6,118 nt of DNA from Candidatus Altimarinota bacterium. GTDB lineage: Bacteria; Patescibacteriota; Gracilibacteria; UBA4473. The stretch is from assembly GCA_020629095.1 (NCBI GenBank), contig JAHDDZ010000004.1:1-6118 (forward strand), in the 5' to 3' direction. This document shows positions 5,801 through 6,118 of this stretch, piece by piece (positions within the stretch are counted from its first letter, which is position 1; the number at the start of each line of letters is the position of its first letter). A model generated the notes under the pieces. The model was not told where the DNA came from and ran no database searches. It worked only from the letters and a program-made list of their open reading frames with translations. The translations under genes were made by a program, and so were the position numbers.

Positions 5801-6118
5801 TGCAGATAATTGAGTCTGAAGACGACCCGACAGAACCGCTGACAGAGCGGCACCTGATGCAAGTCGAGCAAAAAGCCGAGGCCATGGTGCGCGACATCGC
5901 CCGAGACCTGGCAGATGCCGCACGTGGCTGGAAGCTGAAAGAAGTTGAGTATGAAGAGGAGGAGAAATATACGGATGCAGATGGGAATGAAAAAACCCGC
6001 ATGGTGAAAAAAACAAAGGTGCTGGAAGACAGTGAGGGCGTTGACACCAGCACACCAGAGGGGAAAAATGCAGTCGACCAGCTGCAAAAAATCCTTTATT
6101 GGACAGACAAAACAAGCG
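2821..6118 (+). CDS. Giant acidic protein with three PG_binding_1-like repeats, 3' end outside the window
   Basis: An uninterrupted plus-strand frame runs from ATG 2821 to the window edge (1,099 codons, no stop), so the protein is longer. An in-frame TGA at 2803-2805 makes 2821 the first possible ATG. Residues ~60-310 look beta-rich; the motif DG-S/T-(L)QALYI occurs at 87-95 and 272-279. A Pro/Gln-rich linker spans 325-352. PG_binding_1-like units (Q-aliphatic, G, DG-xxG-xxT/S) lie at 365-409, 574-618 and 752-790; the first two share GPNNGVDG and an initial DLTD. Helical regions lie at 410-550, 620-670 and 800-830. A second Pro-rich linker is at 900-915, then a charged alpha/beta region to the end. 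Only three cysteines (159, 372, 699) are seen. There is no N-terminal signal peptide or membrane helix. PG_binding_1 modules usually bind cell-wall peptidoglycan, so a surface, wall or phage-structural role is inferred, with export unexplained. Confidence 0.9.
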   Translation, partial: MGIENKHGAEDLSGKFAYSRADELNETGKTKATETLAEAHNAIAALGVEQANQTTPPATWEDVKNGVGGWKVYFDKGGNYTSAENADGSLQALYINGELQELEGKTAFDLVGWDINRGIINVITDGKDYLYNPDLTRWKTPDTGADVFALTGWGGDVLCTQDFDYDMRIYLHDGSAYQPYAIPNNTQKITGYKDVEADKKFIVSVADGSQYDIGYDGKVLAHTDADGNDLLNQQPSSQPPATIMDAYETGEWIDLPNYVSEGGQGVVLEHDDGTQALYIQNLLWVDPNGNTTFEYVFYHADGNVEVTENGQTYTYLVDEIGNLIPSEPAPQQTVPNQNPTPKQKPKWQTTTPLTATELQAKTTVDLTDTATCMAVQQALVDAGISLKGPNNGVDGIAGESTRNTLAEIFPAKEKWDKTSKGLTQEQFKMILEYARSLIGTPVDPSNPPKAPSEALKNIIDTARAKLVAARFLDLVEGAMGTEPVKLENVEPEFRAVLKELLYADDVDLFQAYQDLYQNVYGRVPITNKTTTPTIAQRMKAYIDGISSYAPFTSSVEAPTYVSPIEELVANAPLDLTDKAAVTQLQQAMVDAGMKLSGPNNGVDGDAGPSTRGAIGWLLGEGYYREYDGDTLDATQLEHTQKSIELMGQFAEFKENELKPLVEQLQADGKDVESMYDSESYHYIRVPNSMGKSIYIEFKCDFETHEVIARSGLSKEEGMEYLTNPDARERLDKKMSVYLLQNAIDQNYFEYMEWQIQTALLLLNPNALPKYGADGEWGAESTAALEAATGFTEVNAESVQALVDLLSEGLKTNEEKNNEAKEQLDALNATNPGVVKNMEVGDDGVLRADVMSELALTADADGNVINEPVYSAASYDPETGLWDFGGFPFTPEELDEYVSALPPVPPEFAPPATVPQTKIEAGTQDFEVKEHEMKLEGEHMQRLIRAWKVIKGKDANVEIVQETEEVSIGKNASGVEVFETRTKRTLKNPTPADLLQIIESEDDPTEPLTERHLMQVEQKAEAMVRDIARDLADAARGWKLKEVEYEEEEKYTDADGNEKTRMVKKTKVLEDSEGVDTSTPEGKNAVDQLQKILYWTDKTS
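3913..4047 (+). other. PG_binding_1-like unit 1 in the giant protein
   Basis: Residues 365-409 match the three-helix peptidoglycan-binding pattern: a V-QQAL helix, then DAG, the loop GPNNGVDG, and G-ESTRNTLAEIF. Compared with the classical unit the loop is slightly longer (SLKGPNNG). Confidence 0.65.
4540..4674 (+). other. PG_binding_1-like unit 2 in the giant protein
   Basis: Residues 574-618 start DLTDKAAVTQLQQAMVDAG and continue through GPNNGVDG, D-AG and PSTRGAI. This is the closest match to the family of the three and is clearly a duplicate of unit 1. Codons here are strongly G/C-ending, unlike adjacent linkers. Confidence 0.72.
5074..5190 (+). other. PG_binding_1-like unit 3 in the giant protein
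   Basis: Residues 752-790 read EWQIQTALLLL, then a short loop ending YGADGEWG and AESTAALEAATGF. The DG-xxG-xST core is kept, but the sequence is diverged from units 1 and 2 and lacks their GPNNG loop. Confidence 0.6.

Noticed and set aside
2821..6118. Recoded UGA (as glycine) in a Gracilibacteria/Absconditabacteria-type genome
   Set aside because: No in-frame TGA is found in 1,099 codons although glycine is frequent, so there is no sign of recoding.

Overview
The window is bacterial. It has sigma70-type promoters, intrinsic terminators, a tRNA-Ala with its CCA end in the DNA, and a DUF937-family gene. It reads in the standard code: a 1,099-codon open frame has no in-frame TGA despite many glycines, and the three complete genes stop with TAG, TAA and TAG. 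Three of the four protein genes lack a visible Shine-Dalgarno (SD) site and have a TATAAT box 21-28 nt before the start codon. Mostly unrecognised proteins plus one very large PG-binding-repeat protein would suit an uncultured, possibly Patescibacteria-like lineage, but nothing here proves that.

Layout. Bases 1-2726 are read on the minus strand as short single-gene units, each with its own promoter and terminator. In minus-strand order they are: a tRNA-Ala(GGC) gene (2726-2650); a strong promoter (2587-2559) with a ~290-nt structured leader; a 258-aa protein of unknown function (2263-1487) with a structured 3' UTR and terminator (~1342-1305); a DUF937 (YidB-like) protein (1240-647) with tandem terminators; and a structured leader followed by a small 107-aa unknown protein (403-80) with its own terminator near the window edge. 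A divergent promoter pair at 2738-2800 separates these from a giant plus-strand gene starting at 2821. That gene is still open at base 6118 (at least 1,099 aa) and carries three PG_binding_1-like repeats, Pro-rich linkers, helical stretches and a very acidic composition.

Most unusual signal. The 258-aa gene and its untranslated flanks are packed with short perfect inverted repeats. From 1470 to 2186 there are about eleven uninterrupted stems of 7-10 bp with 3-6-nt loops, plus several weaker ones. About 0.2 would be expected by chance. The reading frame runs through all of them, so the mRNA should fold into a chain of hairpins, and several are capped by GNRA tetraloops in the sense orientation. 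The neighbouring genes do not show this. A plus-sense terminator with a 13-bp stem and U-run lies in the leader of this gene although no plus-strand gene precedes it, so an antisense transcript is possible. The region could be a dual coding and structural RNA, or a mobile or phage-like RNA element next to a tRNA gene.
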